Shown here: positions 1-7,680 of the stretch, one piece after another
Numbering within the stretch: the stretch's first letter is position 1
How the letters are laid out: every line of letters starts with the position of its first letter
From: Fidelibacterota bacterium
GTDB taxonomy: Bacteria; Fidelibacterota; Marinisomatia; Marinisomatales; UBA1611
DNA length: 64,000 nucleotides
Reading direction: 5' to 3'
NCBI GenBank assembly: GCA_018658715.1
Contig: JABHUQ010000111.1
Span: 1-64,000 of the forward strand
Program-made: the position numbers and the translations under genes
The notes under the pieces: generated by a model
Seen by the model: the letters and a program-made list of their open reading frames with translations, nothing else
Databases searched by the model: none
What the model was told of the DNA's origin: nothing

Positions 1-1
1 A

Positions 2-1258
2 GGTGAACATATAATCCGAGTTGTCTTTAGCAATGGAGGATTTAACTTAGGTAAAATGACTTTCTCATTTGATAGAGATTTAGATTATTTTCCTCCAATT
101 GCTAATGCTGGAGATGATTTGCTGATTATTCTTCCTGAGACAACTGCAATTTTAAATGGGGATCAGAGTCAAGATGATGACACAAACACATTAAATTTTT
201 ATTGGGAGCAAATCTATGGTCCAACTATTGTTATTTTCTCAGATCAATACACTGATAATCCGGAAATATCTGAACTGGTGGAAGGAACATATAAGTTCAA
301 ATTAACAGTAAATGATGGAGAGCATTTCTCAATTGACTATGTTTATATTTTTGTCTCTTCTACTTCAGATTTCCCACCAAATGTTTCATTAAATACTTCA
401 GAAATGAATGACTCTTATTATTTTGGATCTCCAATTCAAATCTTTGCTTCTGCAAACGACATAGATGGAACAATAACTTTAGTGGAATTCTATGATTCTC
501 AAACAAAGATCGGTGAAGATGACTCACATCCATATAGTTTTCAATGGGACAATGCCACAATAGGGATTCATGAAATTAGTGCACACGCTACTGATAACGA
601 TGGATTGACTTCGGTTTCGGAAGCATACTCTATTGAAGTTTTAGAGGCGCCTGATTGTACAGGTGGTCCAGATAATGGTGATTATACTTATGAATTTTCA
701 GATGACTTAAATAACCCTACATTAACTTTTATTCCCAGTGCTGATCATGTAGGGAACCCTACTTGTATTTTATATTACAGTACAAGTGGAACACCTCCTG
801 GATATTATGTTACTCCAAATATTCCTTTTCAAATTAATGCAAGTGAAGGGGAAATAATTCAATTTTATTACACTTATTCCTTTAATGGATTAGAAAGCAA
901 TACTGCAGGTAATCCTCATACATATGAAATAGGAAGTTGTAATAGTGGTCAATTGACAAATGAAGAAGATTTGGTACCAGTTATCTATTCTTTATATCAA
1001 AATCATCCAAACCCATTCAACCCAGTGACGACACTCAGGTACGACCTGCCGGAGAACAGTTTTGTGAATATAACTATTTATGATATGATAGGCAGGTTAG
1101 TGAGAAATCTAGTTAGCACTCAGCAAGATGCTGGCTACAAATCTATCCGATGGGATGCGACCAACAACTCAGGTCAGCCCGTTAGTGCTGGTCTTTATTT
1201 GTATATGATACAGGCAGGAGATTTCAGGCAGACCAAGAAGATGGTACTGTTAAAATAG
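2..1258 (+). CDS. C-terminal part of secreted carbohydrate-active protein (CBM-like end, PKD, Ig-like, T9SS sorting domain); 5' truncated
   Basis: The reading frame is open to the left edge, so the true start lies outside the window; ATG 56 is internal. The first residues visible (GEHIIRVVFSNGGFNLGKM) look like the last strands of a CBM6/CBM35-type carbohydrate-binding module. After that come a PKD domain (starting PPIANAGDD), a bacterial Ig-like domain (starting PPNVSLNTS), and a DYTYEFSDDLNNPTLTF domain that I associate with the tails of bacterial glucanases. The last ~85 residues are a T9SS type A sorting domain (HPNPFNPVTTLRYDLP ... KKMVLLK). This architecture suggests a secreted polysaccharide hydrolase such as a GH16 laminarinase, but the catalytic domain is not in the window, so that is inference. 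The sorting-domain DNA is clearly richer in G+C than the rest of the gene. Confidence 0.8.
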   Translation, partial: GEHIIRVVFSNGGFNLGKMTFSFDRDLDYFPPIANAGDDLLIILPETTAILNGDQSQDDDTNTLNFYWEQIYGPTIVIFSDQYTDNPEISELVEGTYKFKLTVNDGEHFSIDYVYIFVSSTSDFPPNVSLNTSEMNDSYYFGSPIQIFASANDIDGTITLVEFYDSQTKIGEDDSHPYSFQWDNATIGIHEISAHATDNDGLTSVSEAYSIEVLEAPDCTGGPDNGDYTYEFSDDLNNPTLTFIPSADHVGNPTCILYYSTSGTPPGYYVTPNIPFQINASEGEIIQFYYTYSFNGLESNTAGNPHTYEIGSCNSGQLTNEEDLVPVIYSLYQNHPNPFNPVTTLRYDLPENSFVNITIYDMIGRLVRNLVSTQQDAGYKSIRWDATNNSGQPVSAGLYLYMIQAGDFRQTKKMVLLK

Positions 1259-1292
1259 TTATACCATTATATACTTAGAAATTTATTCCTTT

Positions 1293-2429
1293 TCAATCTC
1301 TTTGAACATAAACTATAAATGATGATGAATAATTACTGTAAAAAACACCCAAGCCACCTTCAAAATTCGAATCAGGTAATAGATACATATTTTGTCCACT
1401 AGGATCACCGCTAAAATAGTTAAAATAAGATTCGCTTGTTGCTTGGAATGTTAATAGCTGGTAACCATAATAATCAAAATATAACCACATAACTGGCGTA
1501 GGTGATTCTTCTACGTTCCACTGCCATGGATTAATGCGGTAAGGCGTATTGTTTTCATCTCGGAAATAAGGTCCTTTCCAAATTTGAAAGTTAAGTGTGG
1601 TATCATAAATCAAATTGGTAAAAATACTATCCCGGATGCCATTATAATTATAGTCAAAAAAACCACCACTATCGGAGTCAAATATGGTACTTAAAGAATC
1701 AAGTGGTTCTAACCCTTTGACATTGGACTCCAATGCATAATTTAATATATTTATTGTTTGAAAATTATTAGCATCAAAGTCAACTCCAAAAAAAGGATAA
1801 CTAGCAAAGCTCTTTGTAAAACAATCACCAAACCTATAAACAATAGAATCCACATCTATATTATTATCTAAAATAAATTCCCTTGGATCCATTAATAGCT
1901 GACTAAATTGTTCTATTGATGTCCCATCTAAATTATTAACATTTATCATTTTTGGAGGTATCACTTCACCATCTGGACATGTGTAATCAGGCAATTCAGA
2001 AGACGTCAGATCTAGTCTGTCAGGTACGGTTGTGGTAGCAAATACAGAATCTTGCTCTTGTTCAACAATGAGGTGATAGGTAAAACCTGACTGAATAATA
2101 AAATTCATGTAGGAGCCTAATTCTTCTGGGGTTGGATTTTCAGATAAGGGAAAATATTTACCTTCACCTACATTTTTAAATGTAAGTATTTGATTTGTGG
2201 AATCATTAACCAAGCTTACGGTTGCATCATTAACCCATAATTCATCGATGGTTACATCTTCATCTATAAAAGCCGAACGGGACACTGACACTGTATCTAA
2301 TACAGGGAGACCCGCGCTTATCGTAGCGAATACTACTAATTTTTGATCATACTTTAGTACATTGTCATTAAAATCGCATGATTGAAAAACCAGTATAGTT
2401 GTTATTATTAGTAAATAAGATTTTTTCAT
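1293..2429 (-). CDS. DUF4249-family outer-membrane lipoprotein
   Basis: A lipoprotein signal is visible: MKKSYLLIITTILVFQSC, with Cys as the lipidation residue. The following ~360 residues (KLVVFATISAGLPVLDTVSVS and so on) resemble DUF4249 proteins, which are usually encoded next to a TonB-dependent receptor and are thought to sit on the outer face of the outer membrane in a SusD-like role. The start at 2429 is preferred over the longer option at 2444 because a GGAG lies 8 nt upstream and the protein then opens directly with the signal peptide. The start is two bases after the stop of the TonB receptor gene, so the pair is translationally linked. The imported substrate is unknown. Confidence 0.75.
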   Translation of the reverse strand: MKKSYLLIITTILVFQSCDFNDNVLKYDQKLVVFATISAGLPVLDTVSVSRSAFIDEDVTIDELWVNDATVSLVNDSTNQILTFKNVGEGKYFPLSENPTPEELGSYMNFIIQSGFTYHLIVEQEQDSVFATTTVPDRLDLTSSELPDYTCPDGEVIPPKMINVNNLDGTSIEQFSQLLMDPREFILDNNIDVDSIVYRFGDCFTKSFASYPFFGVDFDANNFQTINILNYALESNVKGLEPLDSLSTIFDSDSGGFFDYNYNGIRDSIFTNLIYDTTLNFQIWKGPYFRDENNTPYRINPWQWNVEESPTPVMWLYFDYYGYQLLTFQATSESYFNYFSGDPSGQNMYLLPDSNFEGGLGVFYSNYSSSFIVYVQRD

Positions 2430-2431
2430 TA

Positions 2432-4819
2432 TTAAAACTCCCATGTAAAGCCGATAGTTGGAATAATTGGAAATAGACTGATGCTATTTTCACGTATCCT
2501 ACCTTCATCTGGTTCATCAACATTAGGCTCACCTGAGTCAGGTTTCCCATTCCCTGCACCTATTCCATTTTCATTACCAATATCATGTTTATCTTGATCC
2601 CAATCATCATCATCATCTAGACCATTATAAGTGTTTCCTAACGAATAAATTTTTGTAAATGTATTTTTTCGATTTAATGTATTAATAACTTGGAAAAATA
2701 CATCTACATTTGTTTTCCCTATTTTTGCATGATATACCATTCCTAAATCCAATCTGCTATATGGTTCGTAACGATCAGAATTCCGAGTCCCTGGAATTGT
2801 TTTAAAAATTTCTCCGGGGCTTCCAGGAAATTTTTGAATATAGTATCCTAGAATCGGAGTATAGGCTTGACCTGATTGCAAGGCTAATCTCCAGTTTACT
2901 TCCCACTTATCATTGAATTGGTAATTTCCTAATGCACTAAATGAATGTGTCCTATCCCAATTTGTATAATATTCTTGTTCACCTTCATCATAAATACTAT
3001 TCATAATTTTTCTAGAAATTGAAAACGTGTATGCCAGCCAACCACTTAGTTTACCAGACATTTTCTGTCCAAATAATTCAAGCCCATATGCATATCCATC
3101 AGCAGGAGTAACAATATTTGCCAAGCTTCCATCAGCTACTTGAGCATCTGTTGTTGATCTTTTTTCTTCATATGTAAGAAGGTTTTTTAAATCTTTATAA
3201 TACCCTTCAATCTGTATTTTGTACCCATTTCTTAAATATTCTTCATATCCCAATACAACCTGTATCGACTTGCCTGGGTTAACAGAACTATCCGCAGCAA
3301 TCCAATTATCTAAAACAGATGGATTAAAATCATCTTGAAATGTGCTGATAAACTGATGATAATTACCAATGGAAAAATTAATATACCTATCATCTGCTAA
3401 TACATATTTTGATCCAAAACGAAAGTCAGGGAATATCGAATCAGGGTAAACATTATAATAGTTTAATCTAATTCCAGGCTCTATGGTGAGTCGATCACTA
3501 AATTTATTTTTCAACTTAATGAAAGTTGCAAATTCTACAGGAGATGTCTTAATCTCAAATTGGGTTGAATCTTGAAATTTGTTTATGTACTCAAAGCCTA
3601 GAGTCTTGTGTTGTATACCAAATTTGACCGTTGATACTGACGAGGCAAACCAAGAAAAATTGCCAGAAACTGTTATATCATTAATTTCATTATCACTGAT
3701 AAGTCCACCCGATCCTCCTAATCCAAAACTTGTAAAAAATTGACTATTCGCAATTAAAAAATTACTGACTAGTTTTTCATTGATTATACGGCGATAATGA
3801 GCACTTATAGTATTATTCCCCCAGCGACCATTTAGTCCAAATGTATCAAATATAATATCATCTATCCCTGAGTAATAGCTCAAAGATATTCTGTCATTAG
3901 GTGTTAAATCTGTAAAGATGTGTCCTTGTATATCGTAAAAATAATAAGGTGGAATATTTTCTGCAGTTTCAGCAGGTAATATCTTAGGCAATATTAGGTC
4001 AAAATAAGTCCTTCGTCCGGAGAATATCCACGCACCCTTATAGAAAGGACCCTCAAGAGTTGTTTGCGCCGAGAGTAATGATAAGTTTGCTTTACCATTA
4101 AACTCATTTTTATTTCCCTCTCTACTTAACACATTTAGGACAGCTGAAAGTCGTCCACCATATTCAGCATTGTAGGCCCCCTTAATTAATTCTGCTTCTT
4201 TAACTCCATCTACAATAAAATTTGAAAATATACCTCCTAAATGAGAAGGGTTATATACAGTAATGCCATCTAACATAATTAAATTCTGGTCCGTATTCCC
4301 TCCACGTATGACTAAACCGGTACTATATTCAGAAGTCGTTAATACACCAGGAAGCGCCTGAATAGTTCGGAATAGATCAGGCTCTGCAAGAGCTGGTGCA
4401 GCCTTCATCATCCTTGGGTTCAAACTAATTTTACTTGGTTGAGTATTATATTTTCTTTCAATTTTTTCAGCTAAGACATTTACCTCGTTTAATTGTACAA
4501 GTTCTTTTAACAATTCGATATCCAGTTTCAAAGAATTATTAGGCTTCACTGCAATGGATTTACGAAACAGCTCATACCCTACATAAGACACCATAGTAAC
4601 CTTATTACCAATTGGTATATCCTGAATGATATAATAGCCATTCGCATCTGTGGCCATTCCTTGTCCAGTTTCCTGAATAAATACATTAGCACCAATCAAT
4701 GCTTCTCCAGATTTCTTATCCGTAATAAACCCATATATACTTCCAGTTTGGGCATAAATATTGGTTATCAAACAAATTTTAATTAAGCCAAATAGACTAA
4801 TTTTTTTTAGTAATATCAT
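2432..4819 (-). CDS. TonB-dependent receptor with carboxypeptidase-like regulatory domain
   Basis: This outer-membrane active transporter has a signal peptide (to about ITNIYAQ). A carboxypeptidase regulatory-like beta-sandwich follows (GSIYGFITDKKSGEALIGAN ... GYYIIQDIPIG). Next is a plug domain (ALPGVLTTSEYSTGLVIRGG, NLIMLDGITVYNP) and a ~22-strand barrel ending in the aromatic residue typical of outer-membrane proteins (TIGFTWEF). The start is uncertain: in-frame ATGs occur at 4837, 4831 and 4819, and 4819 puts the signal peptide at the N-terminus. All three overlap the 3' end of the peroxiredoxin gene. Near the C-terminus is a very acidic stretch (GLDDDDDWDQDKHD followed by a Gly/Asp/Glu-rich run) that may be a surface loop binding metal. 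DUF4249 follows immediately. Substrate unknown. Confidence 0.85.
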   Translation of the reverse strand: MILLKKISLFGLIKICLITNIYAQTGSIYGFITDKKSGEALIGANVFIQETGQGMATDANGYYIIQDIPIGNKVTMVSYVGYELFRKSIAVKPNNSLKLDIELLKELVQLNEVNVLAEKIERKYNTQPSKISLNPRMMKAAPALAEPDLFRTIQALPGVLTTSEYSTGLVIRGGNTDQNLIMLDGITVYNPSHLGGIFSNFIVDGVKEAELIKGAYNAEYGGRLSAVLNVLSREGNKNEFNGKANLSLLSAQTTLEGPFYKGAWIFSGRRTYFDLILPKILPAETAENIPPYYFYDIQGHIFTDLTPNDRISLSYYSGIDDIIFDTFGLNGRWGNNTISAHYRRIINEKLVSNFLIANSQFFTSFGLGGSGGLISDNEINDITVSGNFSWFASSVSTVKFGIQHKTLGFEYINKFQDSTQFEIKTSPVEFATFIKLKNKFSDRLTIEPGIRLNYYNVYPDSIFPDFRFGSKYVLADDRYINFSIGNYHQFISTFQDDFNPSVLDNWIAADSSVNPGKSIQVVLGYEEYLRNGYKIQIEGYYKDLKNLLTYEEKRSTTDAQVADGSLANIVTPADGYAYGLELFGQKMSGKLSGWLAYTFSISRKIMNSIYDEGEQEYYTNWDRTHSFSALGNYQFNDKWEVNWRLALQSGQAYTPILGYYIQKFPGSPGEIFKTIPGTRNSDRYEPYSRLDLGMVYHAKIGKTNVDVFFQVINTLNRKNTFTKIYSLGNTYNGLDDDDDWDQDKHDIGNENGIGAGNGKPDSGEPNVDEPDEGRIRENSISLFPIIPTIGFTWEF

Positions 4820-5312
4820 TAAGTATCTCATTTGCATGTGTGTTAACGTTTATCTTGTCATATATTTTCTTAACTATTCCATCCGGCCCAACCAAAAAAG
4901 TGATGCGTTTAGGAAAAAATATTCCATCAGCTCCAAACAATTTTGATACTTTTTTATCACTATCTGATAGGAAAGTGAAAGGTAAGTTAAATTTTTCTTT
5001 AAAAGTCAATAATGATTTTGGAGAATCATAACTAATGCCAAAAACCATAATATTTGCCTTTTTATATTCTTCATATACGTTGCGGAACCCGCAAGCTTCC
5101 TTTGTTCATCCAGGAGTTTCTGCTTTTGGGAAAAAGTAGATGACTACTTGCTTTCCTTTATAATCCTTTAAAGAAACTTTCTTCTGGTTTTCTGAAATTA
5201 ATGTAAAATTCGGGGCGACCTGTCCCACAGCCAAGATGTTGTCACTATTTTTGGCTTTAAGTCCTTGAAAGATACAGATTACGACTATTAAAATAATTAT
5301 TCCAATTTTCAT
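4797..5312 (-). CDS. Selenocysteine-containing peroxiredoxin (BCP/PrxQ type), TGA read through
   Basis: A single 171-residue peroxiredoxin is seen if the in-frame TGA at 5108-5106 is read as selenocysteine. Upstream of it are a signal/anchor segment (MKIGIIILIVVICIFQGLKA), the thioredoxin-fold start (VGQVAPNFTLISENQKKVSL) and VVIYFFPKAETPG. Downstream the same frame continues TKEACGFRNVYEEYKK, then IMVFGISYDSPKS and ITFLVGPDGIV. In BCP/PrxQ enzymes the motif is TPGCTKEAC, so TGA sits exactly at the peroxidatic Cys (residue 69) and the resolving Cys (74) is retained. The enzyme would reduce peroxides in the periplasm or at the membrane. A pseudogene is unlikely because the frame and all other motifs are intact, and a SECIS-like hairpin lies at the expected place. 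It lies 32 nt after the SDR gene and overlaps the TonB receptor gene. Confidence 0.85.
5080..5108 (-). promoter_or_regulatory. Putative bacterial SECIS hairpin just downstream of the Sec UGA
   Basis: On the minus strand the UGA (5108-5106) is followed, after 17 nt, by a three-base loop GTT (5088-5086). The loop is closed by a perfect 6-bp stem, TTGCGG (5094-5089) with CCGCAA (5085-5080). A short stem-loop with G at the start of the apical loop, about 16-37 nt after the UGA, is the known layout of bacterial SelB-binding SECIS elements. Structure was judged by eye only. Confidence 0.65.
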
Positions 5313-5344
5313 ACGATATATTATCCTTTATTTAGGTTTCAGGA

Positions 5345-6271
5345 TTAACTCCTTAAATAATCTAAAGTTTCAAAATTAAAAGGTATGGGTGTTATGTCAA
5401 ACATCCTGTAGATATTTTTTGATTGGCATACATTCCCTTCAATAAGCATCGTCAATTGGTCATTGGTGATAGGGAACCAAGAAAACCGCTCAAAAAGTTT
5501 TGCTATTCCTTTAATAGCGAAAACGGGTACTGGAATAGTCCATTTGTTTTTTTCATAAGCTTTGGAAATGATACTAATAATATCTCTCCAATAATAAGTT
5601 TCACCACCTAGACTAAATGTTTTTTTAACTGTTTTTTCTTCTTGAATGGACTTTACGAAAATAGTGGCTACATCTTTTGCGTGTATTGGGGATAAAGCAT
5701 AATTACCAGCTTTCAATGGATTGAGCCCAGTATAGAAAATAGGCGCAGGAAAGGGTAGACTAAGCATATCTTTTTTCAGCTGTGTACAAAACTCCGGTCG
5801 GTTATTCCCACGTGGATCACCAAATATCAATGATGGATGAAATATAGTATAATCAAGATCAGCACTCTTTAGATATTCTTCTGCCAATAGTTTTGATTTT
5901 TGGTATTCTGTTCTATTATTGTATACACCATTAGCAGACATTAAAATGAATCGGTTAATATTTAATTCTTTAGCGATTTCTACACATTTTTTTACCCCAA
6001 TATAATGTAAGCACTCAAAGGTAATTCCTTTTTCTGGGAATTCACGTATGATACCAATATTATAAATGATTGCATCACAATCCTGCATAGCATCTCTAAT
6101 AGCACTATCGTGAGAAATGTCACCAAATACCAATTCACATTGTTCTGCCTGAAGTAATTTATATTCTGATCCTTTTCTAATTAATAGCCGGGGTACTATT
6201 TCATTATTTATCAATTCATCAATGATATAGGAACCAACAAACCCTGTACCCCCCATTAATAATACCTTCAT
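5345..6271 (-). CDS. NAD(P)-binding atypical SDR (NDUFA9/NmrA-like epimerase)
   Basis: The N-terminus carries the Rossmann motif GGTGFVG (MKVLLMGGTGFVGSYIIDEL). An acidic residue follows at VFGDISHD, then CDAIIYNIG, the active-site-like YQKSK (YxxxK) and the substrate-side DYTIFHPSLIFGDPRG. At 308 aa it fits atypical SDRs of the complex I NDUFA9-like group, which often handle quinones or lipids or act as assembly factors. No substrate can be named. Its ATG overlaps the stop of the upstream SRPBCC gene by 4 nt, so the two are co-translated. It is in the CarH-like regulator's run of genes and is followed by the selenoprotein gene. Confidence 0.75.
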   Translation of the reverse strand: MKVLLMGGTGFVGSYIIDELINNEIVPRLLIRKGSEYKLLQAEQCELVFGDISHDSAIRDAMQDCDAIIYNIGIIREFPEKGITFECLHYIGVKKCVEIAKELNINRFILMSANGVYNNRTEYQKSKLLAEEYLKSADLDYTIFHPSLIFGDPRGNNRPEFCTQLKKDMLSLPFPAPIFYTGLNPLKAGNYALSPIHAKDVATIFVKSIQEEKTVKKTFSLGGETYYWRDIISIISKAYEKNKWTIPVPVFAIKGIAKLFERFSWFPITNDQLTMLIEGNVCQSKNIYRMFDITPIPFNFETLDYLRS

Positions 6272-6771
6272 ATAGCAGTGACTTGGTTTAAAGATAGAAG
6301 GAAGTTATGATAATCTTTTGAATTGAAAAGATTATGAATTACTTCCCTTCGATATTCAAAGATATAATTCAAATTGTTTTTTATCCATATAGCGTGTAAT
6401 AGTTTTCCGATAATGCCAAATGGTACACTATATTGTATTTCATCATGAATCTCAACTCCATCAGAACCTTCTACAAAGGTATGCGTATGATGCCAATACT
6501 TATATGGCCCTTTTATCTGTTTATCTACGAATTTGTATGGTGGTTCATAGGATGTAATTAAAGTTTGCCAATGAATTGGCGCTTTGAAAATTCGAATTAT
6601 ATAATCTATCAGCGCTCCTTTTTTCATTTCAATGGGTGGAGGCGTTAGGATTTTAAAATCTAGATGATCAGGTGTAATTAAGGATAGGTTTTCTGGTCGG
6701 GAAAAAAAGGCGAAGATTTCAACTAGGGGTCGCTTAATAATTTGCTTTGTAGTTATCTTATATATTTTCAT
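6268..6771 (-). CDS. SRPBCC-fold ligand-binding protein (polyketide cyclase/START-like)
   Basis: This 167-aa protein has the opening typical of SRPBCC proteins (TTKQIIKRPLVEIFAFFSRP, ENLSLITPDHLDFKI). It also has the later WHHTHTFVEG...GVEIHDEIQYSVPFG strand pair and a long C-terminal helix. Such proteins bind hydrophobic ligands in a helix-grip cavity. Small SRPBCC genes are commonly found next to SDRs and CarH/LitR-type regulators in light-response clusters, as here. The gene starts 6 nt after the CarH-like gene ends and overlaps the SDR gene by 4 nt. Ligand unknown. Confidence 0.75.
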   Translation of the reverse strand: MKIYKITTKQIIKRPLVEIFAFFSRPENLSLITPDHLDFKILTPPPIEMKKGALIDYIIRIFKAPIHWQTLITSYEPPYKFVDKQIKGPYKYWHHTHTFVEGSDGVEIHDEIQYSVPFGIIGKLLHAIWIKNNLNYIFEYRREVIHNLFNSKDYHNFLLSLNQVTAI

Positions 6772-6777
6772 TGTTTA

Positions 6778-7647
6778 TTATAATATAATCTTAGAAAGCA
6801 AATCGTTAAAATTATCTATGATAGAAAATAATTCGGTCTTGGTATCTGTTAATTGGGTAATTGCATTTCCGCCAACAAAAATTTTGATATTATGCTTTAA
6901 AGCTATAGTCAATAATTCATCTAACTCTTCTTCTATTTGGTCTAGGTTTTCAATGTAATTCACTGAGATTACTATATACTTTGGATTTAGTTGATCAATT
7001 AATCTTTTTAAAAACTTTATTGGGAAATTACGACCCAAATTAAGTGTCTTGATTTGATTCAATTCTAACAATTGTTTAACCATAATTAATGGTAATTCAT
7101 GATCATCGCCAGTAAAAGTGAAACATATGGCTGCGGTATCATCAACCAATGGAGGATATTCCAATAATTCGCCCAAATCATAGAGAGCTATACGAACTGC
7201 TTCAGATGCTAAATGTTCTTCATAAACTGACAGTTTATCAGCTGCCCATAAATAGCCTATTTTATGTAAAACTGGGAATACAAGTTTATCATAGATATTA
7301 TGCAATGGATTGCCTTTTAAATATAGGCCAGTAAGTATAGTAATGAGTCGTTTATTATCAGCAAGAATTGAAGCATTAAGAAAGAGAGGGCATAATTCGT
7401 TATAATCGCCCTTCTCGATATAATGTATCAAATTTTTATCGGCCAATCCCTGTAACTCAAAAAGATTTACCTTTTGAACTTTTTTCTTATTGTTTTTTAA
7501 AAATATATTGATATGGGCAAGTGTAAATTTTCTATGACCACCCTGTGTTTGAAAGCATGGTAACATATTAGCATCAGTCCAACGCTTTATGGTGGAAACA
7601 TTAACTCCCATTAATAGGGCGACATCTTTGGAGTTCAAGTATCTCAT
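6778..7647 (-). CDS. MerR-family regulator with B12-binding domain (CarH/LitR-like photoreceptor)
   Basis: The N-terminal ~55 residues are a MerR-type winged helix (LNSKDVALLMGVNVSTIKRW ... TQGGHRKF). A four-helix B12-capping domain follows, with the CarH signature W-x9-E-H: W134 and E144-H145 in LWAADKLSVYEEHLASE. Then comes a Rossmann-like cobalamin domain with GDDHELP; His183 matches the lower axial ligand, while the usual Gly of the DxHxxG motif is Pro. The known CarH family is a tetrameric repressor in the dark with adenosylcobalamin and is released by light. Residue 135 after the Trp is Ala rather than the His seen in Thermus CarH. It lies 33 nt after the RND gene and 6 nt before the SRPBCC gene. 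Targets are unknown. Confidence 0.85.
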   Translation of the reverse strand: MRYLNSKDVALLMGVNVSTIKRWTDANMLPCFQTQGGHRKFTLAHINIFLKNNKKKVQKVNLFELQGLADKNLIHYIEKGDYNELCPLFLNASILADNKRLITILTGLYLKGNPLHNIYDKLVFPVLHKIGYLWAADKLSVYEEHLASEAVRIALYDLGELLEYPPLVDDTAAICFTFTGDDHELPLIMVKQLLELNQIKTLNLGRNFPIKFLKRLIDQLNPKYIVISVNYIENLDQIEEELDELLTIALKHNIKIFVGGNAITQLTDTKTELFSIIDNFNDLLSKIIL

Positions 7648-7680
7648 ATTTTATATAGAATATTTCATATTTAAATACTG

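Noticed and set aside
4840-5031. Plus-strand frame of 63 codons over the peroxiredoxin gene
   Set aside because: It is antisense to a well-supported gene and has no recognisable protein features.
4797-5312. Two separate short genes or a nonsense-mutated peroxiredoxin pseudogene
   Set aside because: The break is exactly at the peroxidatic Cys codon, is TGA, keeps frame, and is followed by a SECIS-like hairpin; selenocysteine explains all of this better.
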